Counted from the first letter of the stretch, positions 8,000 to 15,715 are shown. The stretch is DNA of 64,000 bases from Salarchaeum japonicum_A (GCF_049705945.1 NZ_JBNAMV010000004.1:620001-684000); one strand, 5' to 3'. Notes: generated by a model not told the origin, from the sequence alone. Made by a program: numbers and translations.

Positions 8000-8764
8000 G
8001 TGATTCCGAACTTCGAGGAGAAGTACGGAGACGACGCGGTGTTCACGCCGTCGGACGCGCTCAACGCACAGGGCGAGGGCGTGGTGGACGTGCCACCCGC
8101 GGTGATTCTCGGGTATCAGGACGAACTCACGGACGCGGTGCGGGAGCGCGCGAACAGATCGGTGTCGCTCGTCGGGTCGCAGACGCTCTTTTGGCTGTCC
8201 GAGACAGTCGGATACGTCCCCGTCCACGAGGCGGGTATCGGCGCGCCCGTCTCGGGTATCGTGACAGAGAACGTCGTCGCGGGCGGTGCCGACGCCGTGG
8301 TGATGCTCGGCGGATGCGCGTGTCTCAACCCCGAAATCCCGCCAGACGCCGCAATTCTCCCGACCACATCCGTACGAGACGAGGGCGTCTCCCACCACTA
8401 CCTCCGTAGCGACGACGACGTAGAGGCGACGCCAGATCTCGTGGACGACCTGGACGACGCGCTCGGGGCGGCCGGATTCGACACGCCGCGCGGGCGGACG
8501 TGGACGACGAGCGCGATGTATCGCGAGACGGGCGTGGAAGTCGAACACTACCGGGAGAACGGCGCGGTGTCGCTCTGCATGGAATCAGCGGCCATCTGGG
8601 CCGTCTGCAAATATCGGGGCGCGGCGGCCGCGACCGTCCACCAGATAGGCGACTACCTCGCACCGAACGAATGGACACCCGAAAGCGGTGGTGACGCTGG
8701 CCTCCGCGAAATGTTGACTCCGAGCGTCGAAGCACTCACCAAGTACGTGGAACGCGCGCAGTGA
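8000..8764 (+). CDS. Nucleoside phosphorylase family protein (uridine/purine nucleoside phosphorylase type)
   Basis: A 254-residue member of the PNP/UDP phosphorylase superfamily (nucleoside plus phosphate to base plus ribose-1-phosphate). The GTG at 8000 is taken as start because MIPNFEEKYG gives a normal N-terminus and no in-frame ATG fits better. The glycine-rich phosphate region GAPVSGIVTENVVAGGADAV-like block (about 77-95) and the late nucleoside-binding motif VSLCMESAAIWAVC (about 190), where Met-Glu contact the ribose, are visible. Which base is used cannot be determined. It lies between ftsZ1 and secE on the same strand, with its own upstream gap of 131 nt. Confidence 0.8.
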   Translation: MIPNFEEKYGDDAVFTPSDALNAQGEGVVDVPPAVILGYQDELTDAVRERANRSVSLVGSQTLFWLSETVGYVPVHEAGIGAPVSGIVTENVVAGGADAVVMLGGCACLNPEIPPDAAILPTTSVRDEGVSHHYLRSDDDVEATPDLVDDLDDALGAAGFDTPRGRTWTTSAMYRETGVEVEHYRENGAVSLCMESAAIWAVCKYRGAAAATVHQIGDYLAPNEWTPESGGDAGLREMLTPSVEALTKYVERAQ

Positions 8765-8829
8765 CTCTTCGACTCGTCCCTCGCGCGCCGCATCAATAGA
8801 TAGAAAAGAGGTGACGCCGAATCGGGGGT

Positions 8830-9000
8830 ATGGACGTTCCCCTAGAGCCTTCCGCGTACACGCGGGTGCTCAAACTCGCGAGCACGCCGTCGTGGAACGA
8901 GTTCTCCCAGATCGCGCTCATCGCCGGCGCAGGAATCCTCCTCGTCGGCCTGATGGGCTTCATCATCGGCGTCACGATGGGCGTTCTCCCGGGTGTCTGA
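8830..9000 (+). CDS. secE: Preprotein translocase subunit SecE (Sec61-gamma)
   Basis: A 56-residue single-span protein clamping the two halves of SecY. It reads MDVPLEPSAYTRVLKLASTP, then WNEFSQIALIAG leading into one hydrophobic helix ending near residue 52. An amphipathic N-terminal helix followed by one tilted transmembrane helix is the archaeal Sec61-gamma layout. The next gene, spt5, starts 2 nt after its stop (TGAAATGA), the secE-nusG/spt5 pairing conserved across bacteria and archaea. The start is preceded by GGGGGT directly before ATG. Confidence 0.93.
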   Translation: MDVPLEPSAYTRVLKLASTPSWNEFSQIALIAGAGILLVGLMGFIIGVTMGVLPGV

Positions 9001-9001
9001 A

Positions 9002-9439
9002 ATGAGCGTGTACGCAGTGAAGACCACGGCCAGCCAGGAACAGACCGTCGCGAGCATGATCGCGAACCGCGAAGAGCCGGAGATTCACGCCGTCCTCTCC
9101 CCGGAATCCCTCACGAGCTACGTGATGGTCGAAGCCGACGGCTCCGCCGTCCTCAACCGCGTCATGGAGGAAATCCCCCACGCCCGCAGCCTCGTCCCCG
9201 GCGAGTCCTCTATCAGCGAAGTCGAACACTTCCTCAGCCCCAAGCCCGACGTCGAAGGCATCGCAGAGGGCGACATCGTCGAACTCATCGCCGGACCGTT
9301 CAAGGGCGAGAAAGCCCAGGTCCAGCGCATCGACGAAGGCAAAGACCAGGTCACCGTCGAACTCTACGAAGCCACCGTCCCGATTCCGGTCACCGTCCGC
9401 GGCGACCAGATCCGCGTCCTCGATTCTGAAGAGCGCTAA
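9002..9439 (+). CDS. spt5: Transcription elongation factor Spt5 (NusG homologue)
   Basis: A 145-residue two-domain factor binding the RNA polymerase clamp to raise processivity. The NGN domain covers about residues 1-85 (MSVYAVKTTASQEQTVASM). The KOW domain begins near 90 with EGDIVELIAGPFKGEKAQV and ends VTVRGDQIRVLDSEER. The ATG at 9002 is preferred over an in-frame one 9 nt upstream because the latter lies inside secE and adds only MSE. The stop codon is inside a perfect 10-bp inverted repeat (9428-9449). Confidence 0.95.
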   Translation: MSVYAVKTTASQEQTVASMIANREEPEIHAVLSPESLTSYVMVEADGSAVLNRVMEEIPHARSLVPGESSISEVEHFLSPKPDVEGIAEGDIVELIAGPFKGEKAQVQRIDEGKDQVTVELYEATVPIPVTVRGDQIRVLDSEER

Positions 9440-9449
9440 AGCGCTCTTC
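9428..9449 (+). terminator. 10-bp inverted repeat spanning the spt5 stop codon
   Basis: GAAGAGCGCT (9428-9437) and AGCGCTCTTC (9440-9449), separated by AA, are perfect complements. The TAA stop occupies 9437-9439. It probably shapes the 3' end of the secE-spt5 mRNA and is followed by more hairpins up to 9551. Confidence 0.7.
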
Positions 9450-9546
9450 TAACCCCCGCTCACTGCGTTCGCGGGGACTCCGAGGAACGCTAACACGTTC
9501 CCCTAATCCGCCACTCGCTTCGCTCGCGGCGATTCCGAAGAACGCT
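9449..9546. repeat. Two diverged tandem hairpin-bearing repeats after spt5
   Basis: Copy 1 (9449-9491) and copy 2 (9503-9546) share the layout CTAAyCC, a pyrimidine-rich CGC arm, a GTTCGC or GCTCGC loop side, a complementary GCGG arm, then TCCGArGAACGCT. Copy 1 folds with CCCCGC (9454-9459) against GCGGGG (9471-9476). Between the copies GGAACG/CGTTCC (9484-9489 and 9496-9501) forms another stem. GATTC/GAATC (9531-9535 and 9547-9551) closes copy 2. The region separates the convergent spt5 and wHTH genes. Confidence 0.65.
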
Positions 9547-9564
9547 GAATCATCTCGTTTTGGG

Positions 9565-9822
9565 TTAGTCGATGTAGCCAGGTGCGTCGTCGCCGAGTTC
9601 GTTTTTGACGTGGTCGCGGCCGTGGTCGGTGATTCGGTAGTGCGTGTCGTCGATTGGTCGAACGTAGTTCTCGGCTTCGAGCGCGCCGAACGACTCCTCG
9701 ACCTGTGACGCCGTGATGTCCACGTCGGAGAGTTCGCGGAGGTTCGCGGCGACGCCTCCAGGCGAGACGGCGATTCCGGCCTGTGAGAGCACGCGCAGCA
9801 CGGCTTCCTCTGAGTCACGCAT
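9565..9822 (-). CDS. Small winged-helix DNA-binding protein
   Basis: An 85-residue protein starting MRDSEEAVLRVLSQAG at 9822; a longer reading adds an arginine-rich stretch unlike a haloarchaeal protein. The order helix, ELSDVDITASQVEESFGALE (recognition helix region) and then ENYVRPIDDTHYRITDHG (beta wing) is a winged helix. The ending is an acidic DDAPGYID tail. Target genes are unknown. The sequence upstream on the minus strand contains GTTTTTCC about 25 nt before the ATG, a likely TATA-like element, so it is probably its own unit. Confidence 0.75.
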   Translation of the reverse strand: MRDSEEAVLRVLSQAGIAVSPGGVAANLRELSDVDITASQVEESFGALEAENYVRPIDDTHYRITDHGRDHVKNELGDDAPGYID

Positions 9823-9865
9823 ACCAGTGAGGGAGAACGCACAACAGGAAAAACGACGTGGCCGC

Positions 9866-10156
9866 CTAGAGGTCGAGACGCTCCCGGAGCGCCGCAACCT
9901 CCACCTCGTCCTCGATACGGTTCTTCACGTCCTCGCGCTCCCGAATATCGTCGGAGTCAGCGTCGTACGCCCGCACGAACTCGGCGCGCGTGTGCTCGTC
10001 GAACATGTGTCGAATCGCGAAAAAGCCGTCCGGCACGACCGTCCCGCAGACGCCGCACTCGTGCCGCTCGTGCTCGGTCGCCTGATGCGCGAGCAGCGAC
10101 TCGACGTCGCCGAACACCGCGTCACAGCCACCGATACCGCACGCCCAGCCAGTCAT
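9866..10156 (-). CDS. Small C2H2-type zinc-finger protein, haloarchaeal family of unknown function
   Basis: A 96-residue protein starting MTGWACGIGGCDAVFG. Two zinc-binding clusters can be seen: C-x4-C...H-x4-H (CGIGGC with LLAHQATEH) and CGVCG followed by IRHMFDEH. The C-terminal 40 residues are charged and helical (EREDVKNRIEDEVE). It resembles small haloarchaeal zinc-finger families I know only as DUFs, and nucleic acid binding is an inference. A TATA-like GATAAG (10182-10187 on the complementary strand) lies 26 nt upstream of the start codon, implying a leaderless mRNA. Confidence 0.75.
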   Translation of the reverse strand: MTGWACGIGGCDAVFGDVESLLAHQATEHERHECGVCGTVVPDGFFAIRHMFDEHTRAEFVRAYDADSDDIREREDVKNRIEDEVEVAALRERLDL

Positions 10157-10461
10157 CACCTCAGAGTAACCGAAACTCCGGGATAAGCCTTGCCGTCCCC
10201 CGAACACCACACGAAACCGACACCGCGACTCGGAGAATTATGGAAAACGGCTCGTGGTACTCCTATCTCACACTCGCTCGCCCTGCTCGCTCGCGTGACT
10301 TACGCCGAGCAAAGCTCGGCTAAGTCTGGCTCATTTCATTCGCCAGACTTGCGCGAATCAAAGATTCGCTGGAAATCGCCTCGCGTTACTCGCCGCTCCC
10401 TTCTCGTTCGCTCCGCTCACGAGACTTGCGCTGAGCAAAGCTCAGCTAAGTCCGGCTCGCT
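10157..10461. other. 305-nt intergenic region with a hairpin array
   Basis: No protein gene fits here. It holds the promoter of the zinc-finger gene at its left end. The rest (from about 10262) is a set of GC-rich inverted repeats, described separately, lying 3' of the acyl-CoA dehydrogenase gene. Confidence 0.7.
10182..10187 (-). promoter_or_regulatory. TATA-like element of the zinc-finger gene
   Basis: On the minus strand CTTATC lies 25 nt before the ATG at 10156, matching the leaderless promoter spacing seen elsewhere in this window. Confidence 0.55.
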
Positions 10462-10475
10462 TCACTCCCCGGACT
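10297..10475 (-). repeat. Array of repeated stem-loops with compensatory base changes
   Basis: Three 7-bp hairpins with a 3-nt loop occur at 10304-10320 (GCCGAGC/GCTCGGC), 10353-10369 (GCGAATC/GATTCGC) and 10430-10446 (GCTGAGC/GCTCAGC). Each has an AAA loop on the plus strand (TTT on the minus) and is preceded by GACTTrC. Units 1 and 3 are followed after TA by a second stem: AGTCTGGC/GCCAGACT (10323-10330, 10342-10349) and AGTCCGG/CCGGACT (10449-10455, 10469-10475). Differences between copies preserve pairing. The last stem has the stop codon of the acyl-CoA dehydrogenase gene in its loop. Confidence 0.85.
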
Positions 10476-11613
10476 GCCGATACACGAGGTTGCGCTGAAT
10501 CTCGTTCGCGCCCTCGTAGACGACGGGGATGCGAACGTCCCGGTAGACGCGGGCGATGCGGCGGTCGGTGAGAATGGAGCGGCCGCCGTGGAACTGCATG
10601 CCCTGCTGGGCGTTGTCCCGTGCGACTTCGGTGGATTTGGTTTTCGCCATCGCGGCCCAGAGCCCGGGGTTGTCGTAGTCCCGGACTTTCTCGGCGGCAC
10701 GGTAGTTCAGGGCGCGCGCGGCCTCGAATTCGAGACGCATGTCCGCGAGTCCGTGCTGGACCGCCTGGAAGTCGCTGATGTGGCGGCCGAACTGCTCGCG
10801 GTCGTGCACGAACTCCCACGCTTCCTCGAACGCTGCGGCGGCCAGTCCGAGGCCGTGCCCGCCCACGACGATGCGGCCGTGGTTGAAGAAATCGGCGAGC
10901 ATCATGAACCCGCCGCCCTCGCTCCCGATGAGGTTCTCCTCGGGAACCCGGCAGTCGTCGAAGACGATGTGGGCCTGTTTCGACGCGCGCATCCCCATCT
11001 TCTCCGGGATGTGTTCGGCGTCGTACCCCACGGAATCGGTGGGGACGATGAACAGCGAGTAGTTCATGTAGCGGTCGTCCGTGTCGGCGGTCTTCGCGTA
11101 CACCGTGAGCCAGTCCGCCTCCACGCCGTTCCCGATCCAGTACTTCTCGCCGTTCAGCACGTACTCGTCGCCGTCCTTCTCCGCGGTCGTCTGCATCCCG
11201 GCGAGGTCGCTTCCCACGTCGGGTTCGGACACCGCGAGCCCCGAAATCTGGTCGCCCGCCGCGAGCGGCCGCAGGTACTCCTCTTTCTGTTCGTCCGTCC
11301 CGTACTGTTCGAGCATCTCCGCGCCGAACGACGCGAGCTGGAGCGTGAGCGCGATACCCGCGTCCGCGCGGTAGAACTCTTCCGCCATCGCGAGCATCTG
11401 CACCACGTCGAGGTCGCGGCCGCCGTACTCCTCGCTGATGTCCTGCGCCACCAGGTCCGCGTCCTGGCCGGCTTCCAGCACCTCCCAGGGGTAGTCGCCG
11501 GTCCGGTAGTACTCCTCGGCGTTCGGCGCGATGTGTTCCTGCGCGAACTCCCGGGCTTCGTGTTTCACGTCTCGGGCGTACTCGGGGACGATGTCCTCGG
11601 AGAGCAACTCCAT
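10462..11613 (-). CDS. Acyl-CoA dehydrogenase family protein
   Basis: FAD enzyme introducing an alpha,beta double bond in acyl-CoA (fatty or branched-chain acid oxidation), 383 residues. The FAD/substrate block GLAVSEPDVGSDLAGM is near residue 115, KYWIGNG follows near 145, and FGRHISDFQAVQHGLADM is near 285. The catalytic glutamate is probably E367 in VVYEGANEIQR, the short-chain/glutaryl position. The ATG at 11613 has a TATA-like ATAAA complement 25 nt upstream. A start 51 nt further up would run through that promoter. The gene ends inside a stem-loop. Substrate length cannot be assigned. Confidence 0.9.
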   Translation of the reverse strand: MELLSEDIVPEYARDVKHEAREFAQEHIAPNAEEYYRTGDYPWEVLEAGQDADLVAQDISEEYGGRDLDVVQMLAMAEEFYRADAGIALTLQLASFGAEMLEQYGTDEQKEEYLRPLAAGDQISGLAVSEPDVGSDLAGMQTTAEKDGDEYVLNGEKYWIGNGVEADWLTVYAKTADTDDRYMNYSLFIVPTDSVGYDAEHIPEKMGMRASKQAHIVFDDCRVPEENLIGSEGGGFMMLADFFNHGRIVVGGHGLGLAAAAFEEAWEFVHDREQFGRHISDFQAVQHGLADMRLEFEAARALNYRAAEKVRDYDNPGLWAAMAKTKSTEVARDNAQQGMQFHGGRSILTDRRIARVYRDVRIPVVYEGANEIQRNLVYRQSGE

Positions 11614-11637
11614 ACTGAGGGTAGGGACGCCGCCCGC

Positions 11638-11642
11638 ATAAA
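11638..11642 (-). promoter_or_regulatory. TATA-like element of the acyl-CoA dehydrogenase gene
   Basis: Minus-strand GATTTATGC has its TTTAT 24 nt before the ATG at 11613, consistent with a leaderless transcript. Confidence 0.55.
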
Positions 11643-11696
11643 TCGGGAGGCCGCGGAACCACAAACCGCTAAACCCTCCGTCGAGAAGTAGCGGGC

Positions 11697-12452
11697 GTGA
11701 CTGCCTGCCGGGTCGACCTGCACGTGAAAGTCCTCGACGAGGACGTGGTGGCGCGCGCGAAGTCGCGGGGACTGGACGCGCTCGTGTACGCGCCGCACTT
11801 CGAGCGCCTCCCCGACATCCGCGAGCGCGCGGCGGCGTTCAGCGACGACGACCTCGCGGTGATTCCGGCGCGCGAGGTGTTCACGGGCGACTGGCGCGAC
11901 CGCCGCCACATTCTCGCAATCGGCCTCGACGACCCCGTGCCGGACTTCATCACGATAGAGGGCGCGCTGGACGAGTTCGAGCGACAGGGCGCGGCCGTGC
12001 TCGCGCCTCATCCGGCGTTCCTGACGGTGTCGCTGTCGTCGGCGGACGTGGAGCGCTACCGCGACCGATTGGACGCCGTCGAGACGTACAATCCGAAGTT
12101 TCTCGCGCACCACCGCCGCCGGGCGAAACGCCTCGCGCGCGCCCAAGACCTCCCCGCGTTCGGGTCGTCGTACGCGCACCTCCACGGCACCGTCGGGGAG
12201 GCGTGGACGACGTTTTCGGAGGACGTGACGAGCGAGGACGCGCTGGTGGACGCGCTGCGGTCGGGCGCGCGCCGCGTCGTCGACCACCAGTCGGGCGTCG
12301 CGCACGAGGCGCGGTGTTACGCGGAGTTCGCGCACCTCGGATGGGAGAACACGTACAAGAAGGTCGACCGCATCCTCCTCTCCGGGATGGAGCCGACCCA
12401 TCCCCGGCACATCGCGTACGAGGGGCGATTCGACGACGTTCGCGTCTACTAG
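11697..12452 (+). CDS. PHP-domain protein with altered first metal motif
   Basis: A 251-residue protein with a GTG start at 11697 (no in-frame ATG nearby). The PHP fold is suggested by VDLHVKVLDEDVV at the N-terminus, DALVYAPHFE, a region with ILAIGLDDPVP, LAPHPAF (about 103) and late GSSYAHLHGTVGEAWT. Classical PHP phosphoesterases begin D-x-H-x-H. Here the second His is replaced by Lys (DLHVK), so metal site 1 may be altered. PHP proteins hydrolyse phosphate esters such as histidinol phosphate or DNA 3' ends. The substrate here is unknown. Its TAG stop is shared in CTAG with the convergent neighbour. Confidence 0.75.
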   Translation: MTACRVDLHVKVLDEDVVARAKSRGLDALVYAPHFERLPDIRERAAAFSDDDLAVIPAREVFTGDWRDRRHILAIGLDDPVPDFITIEGALDEFERQGAAVLAPHPAFLTVSLSSADVERYRDRLDAVETYNPKFLAHHRRRAKRLARAQDLPAFGSSYAHLHGTVGEAWTTFSEDVTSEDALVDALRSGARRVVDHQSGVAHEARCYAEFAHLGWENTYKKVDRILLSGMEPTHPRHIAYEGRFDDVRVY

Positions 12453-12937
12453 AGGGCGTTCACGGCGATGTCGAACCCGCTCGGGAGGTACTGGGGCGCG
12501 TACGTGATGGCGGCCCAGACGACCGCGAGTTCGAGCGCGGTGATGACGATTGTGACGACGGTCGCGTAGTTGCTCACCGTCGTGACGCCGATTGGGAGGC
12601 CGTACTCCTTGTCCGAGAGCGGGTGGAACAGCGCGATGCCGCGTTTGCTTCCGACGATGTCGAGGACGTAGTGGGTGAGCACGCCGACCCACACCCAGTG
12701 GAGGTTGTCGAACACGTAGGGGTACGCGACGAACACGGCGAGCACGGGGAGGCTGTGCAGGGTCTTGCGGTGGCGGCCGAAGTCGGTGTCGACGTCGGGG
12801 AAGAGCGCGCCGAGCACCACGGGGATGGTCGCGGCGGCGACGGTGCGGAGGGTTTCCATGTCGCCGTCGGGGTGGAGGACGTACCCCAGTCCGATGCCGA
12901 GGAGGAGGCCGTTGAGGACGTGGTCTTTCTTGTTCAT
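12449..12937 (-). CDS. Membrane-bound metal-dependent hydrolase, YdjM/DUF457 type
   Basis: A 162-residue polytopic protein with about four membrane helices. Family features are MNKKDHVLNGLLLGIGLG (histidine near the N-terminus), GALFPDVDTDFG with the paired Asp residues and FGRHRKTLHSL, and THYVLDIVGSKRG followed by LFHPLS. The His/Asp residues are thought to form a metal site at the membrane face. In bacteria YdjM is in the LexA regulon; nothing here shows such control. The start overlaps the cinA-like stop by 4 nt, so the two are translationally coupled. It ends at a shared CTAG. Confidence 0.82.
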   Translation of the reverse strand: MNKKDHVLNGLLLGIGLGYVLHPDGDMETLRTVAAATIPVVLGALFPDVDTDFGRHRKTLHSLPVLAVFVAYPYVFDNLHWVWVGVLTHYVLDIVGSKRGIALFHPLSDKEYGLPIGVTTVSNYATVVTIVITALELAVVWAAITYAPQYLPSGFDIAVNAL

Positions 12938-13440
12938 TCGAGTTCGGTCTCGACGGTTCGGAGGGCGCGGCGCGCTATCTTCTCTTTGATGTCGCGACGG
13001 TCGCCGTCGAACTCGTGGCGCTCCACGGTCGTGTACGTCTCCCCGCTCCCCCAGTCGCCCGCGTGCGCAACCCCGATGTAGACGGTGCCGACGGGTTTCT
13101 CGGGCGTCCCCCCCGAGGGGCCGGCGATGCCCGTGGTGGAGACGCCCCAGGTCGTGTCGGCCGCGTCCCGGACGGCTTGCGCCATCTGGCGGGCGACCGG
13201 CTCCGAGACCGCGCCGTGCTCGTCGAGCGCCTCCCGGGTGACGCCGGTGTCGAGTTTCGCGTCGTACGTGTACGTGCAGTACGTGCGGTCGAAGTAGTCC
13301 GACGACCCCGGGATGTCGGTGAGGAGCGACCCGACGAGGCCGCCCGTGCAGGACTCCGTGGTGGCGATTGTGTCGCCGCGCTCGCGGAGCGCGTCCCCGA
13401 GCGTCTCCTCTATCGGCGGGTCGCGGGCATGTTCACGCAT
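12934..13440 (-). CDS. CinA family protein, probable nicotinamide-nucleotide amidase
   Basis: A 168-residue stand-alone CinA C-terminal domain. In bacteria such PncC-type proteins deamidate NMN to nicotinate mononucleotide, recycling NAD breakdown products. Motifs: TIATTESCTGGLVGSLLTD (about 24-42), SYDYF-like GSSDYFDRTYCTYTYDAK, and GIAGPSGGTPEKPVGTVYIG (about 104-123). There is no N-terminal molybdopterin-binding half. The promoter (AAAATA at 13466-13471, complement strand) lies 26 nt upstream of ATG, and the DUF457 membrane gene is coupled downstream. Confidence 0.85.
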   Translation of the reverse strand: MREHARDPPIEETLGDALRERGDTIATTESCTGGLVGSLLTDIPGSSDYFDRTYCTYTYDAKLDTGVTREALDEHGAVSEPVARQMAQAVRDAADTTWGVSTTGIAGPSGGTPEKPVGTVYIGVAHAGDWGSGETYTTVERHEFDGDRRDIKEKIARRALRTVETELE

Positions 13441-13465
13441 ACCCGCGAGTTTTCTCGGCCGACGG

Positions 13466-13471
13466 AAAATA
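13466..13471 (-). promoter_or_regulatory. TATA-like element of the cinA-like gene
   Basis: Minus-strand TATTTT centred about 28 nt before the ATG at 13440; the start context is GGGTATG. Confidence 0.55.
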
Positions 13472-13523
13472 GGTGCCGGCGGCGCGCCGAAAGAGCGAGG
13501 GGGGTCGAGTCCCGAGGGCGGGT

Positions 13524-14624
13524 ATGGAGTACGAGGAGCCGTTGTTCTTCGAGGTGATGGCGTACGCGGAGAACGCCGAGCGCGACGTGGTGGACATGGT
13601 GTCGGGGAACCCGGACTGGGGGTCGCCCGACGGCATCAGCGAGGGCTTGCACGAGTACGCGGACCTCGGCGGCGACGACTTCCAGTACGCGCCGAGCGCG
13701 GGCCTCCGCGAGCTACGCGAGGAAATCGCGGCCCGCCGGGGCGTCGAGGCGGAGCGCGTCATCGTCGCGAACGGCGGCGGCGCGGCGAACTACCTCGCGA
13801 TGGGGCGCGCGCTCGAACGCGACGCCGGACGCGAAGTCATCCTCACCGACCCCGTCTACCCGTACTATCCCGGGAAGACCACGATGCTCGGCGGCGAGCA
13901 GACGTTCGTTCCCGTGGACGACGACGGGACGCTCGACCCGGCGGACGTGCGCGCGACCGCGAACAACGACACCGCCGCCATCGTCGTGAACACGCCGAAC
14001 AACCCCACAGGCGCGGTGTACGGCGAGGAAACAATGCGCGAACTCGTCGCGGTCGCCGAGGAGTACGACGCCATCCTCGTGAGCGACGAGGTGTACGACC
14101 ACTTCGTGCTCGACGGTAGGTTCACGAGCGCCTTGGAGTTCGACTCCGAGCACGTCATCGTCACGAACTCCTACTCGAAGACGCACGCCATCACGGGCTT
14201 CCGCGTCGGGTACACGATACTGCCCCGAGAACACGTGCCGGCGGTTCGTGCGCGGAACATGCTGACGAACGTCTCCACGACCCGCCCCGGTCAGTACGCG
14301 GTGTTGAACGCGCTCCGCGAGACGAGTCCGGACTACCACGCCGAGAACCGCGACCGCCTCCGCGAACGCGTGAAAACGTTCACGACCGCGTTGGACGCGG
14401 CGGGCGCAGCGTACACGGAACCGGACGGCGCGTTCTACGTGCTCGCGAAGTTCCCCGACTACCCGGGCACGCTTGAGAACACGAAACGGCTCGTGGACGA
14501 GGCCGGCGTCGCGGGGATGCCGGGGTCGGCGTTCGGTGACTCGCGGAGCGAGTGGTTCCGGTTCGCGCTCGTCACGCCGCGGGTCGAGGCGGCCGCGGAA
14601 CGCCTCGCGGACTACTTCGCCTAG
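13524..14624 (+). CDS. Class I/II pyridoxal-phosphate aminotransferase
   Basis: A 366-residue fold-type I aminotransferase starting MEYEEPLFFEVMAYAENAE at 13524 (context GGGTATG). Visible landmarks are VSGNPDWGSPDGI, NGGGAANYLAMG, PVYPYYPGK, NTPNNPTGAVY (Asn contacts PLP), SDEVYDHF (Asp/Tyr pair) and the PLP-lysine block TNSYSKTHAITGFRVGY near residue 222. This is the aspartate/alanine-type subgroup; the donor and acceptor cannot be fixed. It converges with the SfnG-like gene, sharing a CTAG stop. Confidence 0.88.
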   Translation: MEYEEPLFFEVMAYAENAERDVVDMVSGNPDWGSPDGISEGLHEYADLGGDDFQYAPSAGLRELREEIAARRGVEAERVIVANGGGAANYLAMGRALERDAGREVILTDPVYPYYPGKTTMLGGEQTFVPVDDDGTLDPADVRATANNDTAAIVVNTPNNPTGAVYGEETMRELVAVAEEYDAILVSDEVYDHFVLDGRFTSALEFDSEHVIVTNSYSKTHAITGFRVGYTILPREHVPAVRARNMLTNVSTTRPGQYAVLNALRETSPDYHAENRDRLRERVKTFTTALDAAGAAYTEPDGAFYVLAKFPDYPGTLENTKRLVDEAGVAGMPGSAFGDSRSEWFRFALVTPRVEAAAERLADYFA

Positions 14625-15715
14625 TCGTCGAGCACCTGTTCAGCGCTTTCGAGCGGGTCTGCGTCCTCGGCCGCGGGGATGATGGTTTCCCCGAACTGTT
14701 CGAGTTCCCAGTCGTAGTTCAGGAAGCCCGCGAGCACGATGTCGATGCCGATGGCGTCCAGTTCGCGGATGCGTTCGACTATCTGGTCCTCGGTGCCGAT
14801 GAGTCCCGTCTTGAAGCCATCGTTGTACTGCACGAGGTCCTCGAACTCTGAGTCCGCCCACATCCCCTCCCCCTCCGCCGAGGACTGGCCAGCCTGCTTC
14901 ACTTGCTCCTTGAACGCCTCCACGGCCTCGTCCGTCGCGTTCTCGATGATGTTCTCCAGTTCCTCCTTCGCCTCCTGCTCGGTGTCGCGCTGGATGACGA
15001 ACGCGTTCGCCGCGAACTTCGGTGGCTCCGTGTCGAACTCGTCGGCGTACTCGCGAACGTCGGCCATAATCTCCGCTAGTTCGGACGGACTCCCGCCGTT
15101 CATGAACAGCACGTCCGCGTTCCGCGCCGCCATCTTCCGCGCGCGCTGGGAGTTCCCGCCCTGGAAGATGGTGGGGTGCGGGTCCGCCGTCGGTTTGGGC
15201 TGGAGGGGCGCGTCGTTCATCTGGTAGAACCGACCGTCGTAACTGAACTCGTCCTCCGTCCAGAGACCCTTCAGGACCTCGATGAACTCCTCGCTGCGCT
15301 CGTAGCGCTCGTCGTGCGCCAGCCACGGTTCGCCGAAGCCCGTGAACTCGCGCTTGAACCAGCCCGAGACGACGTTCAGGTGGAAGCGGCCGTTGCTGAT
15401 GTGGTCGCCGGTCGCCATGAAGTTCGCCACGGGACCGGGATGCCAGAGGCCGGGGTGGACGGCCGCGATGAGTTCGATTTCCTCCGTGTTCGCGACGAGC
15501 GCGTTCGAGATGCTCAGCGCTTCCAACTGTTTGTCCGCGTTGTAGCTCCCGAAGAACCGGGCTTGCGCGAGCGCGTACCGGAACCCCACGTCTTCCGCTT
15601 TCTGTGCGAGTTCCTCGTTGTAGTCGTACTGCCAGTCGGTGTCGGCGGGCCAGTCGGTGATGACGAGGCCGCCGCTGACGTTCGGCACCCAGTACGCGAA
15701 GTCTACGTCTACCAT
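14621..15715 (-). CDS. LLM-class flavin-dependent monooxygenase, SfnG-like
   Basis: A 364-residue luciferase-like monooxygenase. The N-terminal block FAYWVPNVSGGLVITDWPAD and the following NEELAQKAEDVGFRYALAQ closely resemble dimethylsulfone monooxygenase SfnG. GGNSQRARKMAARNADVLF (about 180) is the flavin phosphate region typical of the SsuD/SfnG group. Such enzymes use FMNH2 supplied by a separate reductase to cleave C-S bonds of sulfones or alkanesulfonates. A FMN reductase gene lies 84 nt upstream on the same strand, supporting a two-component system. The substrate is inferred; other organosulfur compounds are possible. Confidence 0.82.
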   Translation of the reverse strand: MVDVDFAYWVPNVSGGLVITDWPADTDWQYDYNEELAQKAEDVGFRYALAQARFFGSYNADKQLEALSISNALVANTEEIELIAAVHPGLWHPGPVANFMATGDHISNGRFHLNVVSGWFKREFTGFGEPWLAHDERYERSEEFIEVLKGLWTEDEFSYDGRFYQMNDAPLQPKPTADPHPTIFQGGNSQRARKMAARNADVLFMNGGSPSELAEIMADVREYADEFDTEPPKFAANAFVIQRDTEQEAKEELENIIENATDEAVEAFKEQVKQAGQSSAEGEGMWADSEFEDLVQYNDGFKTGLIGTEDQIVERIRELDAIGIDIVLAGFLNYDWELEQFGETIIPAAEDADPLESAEQVLDD

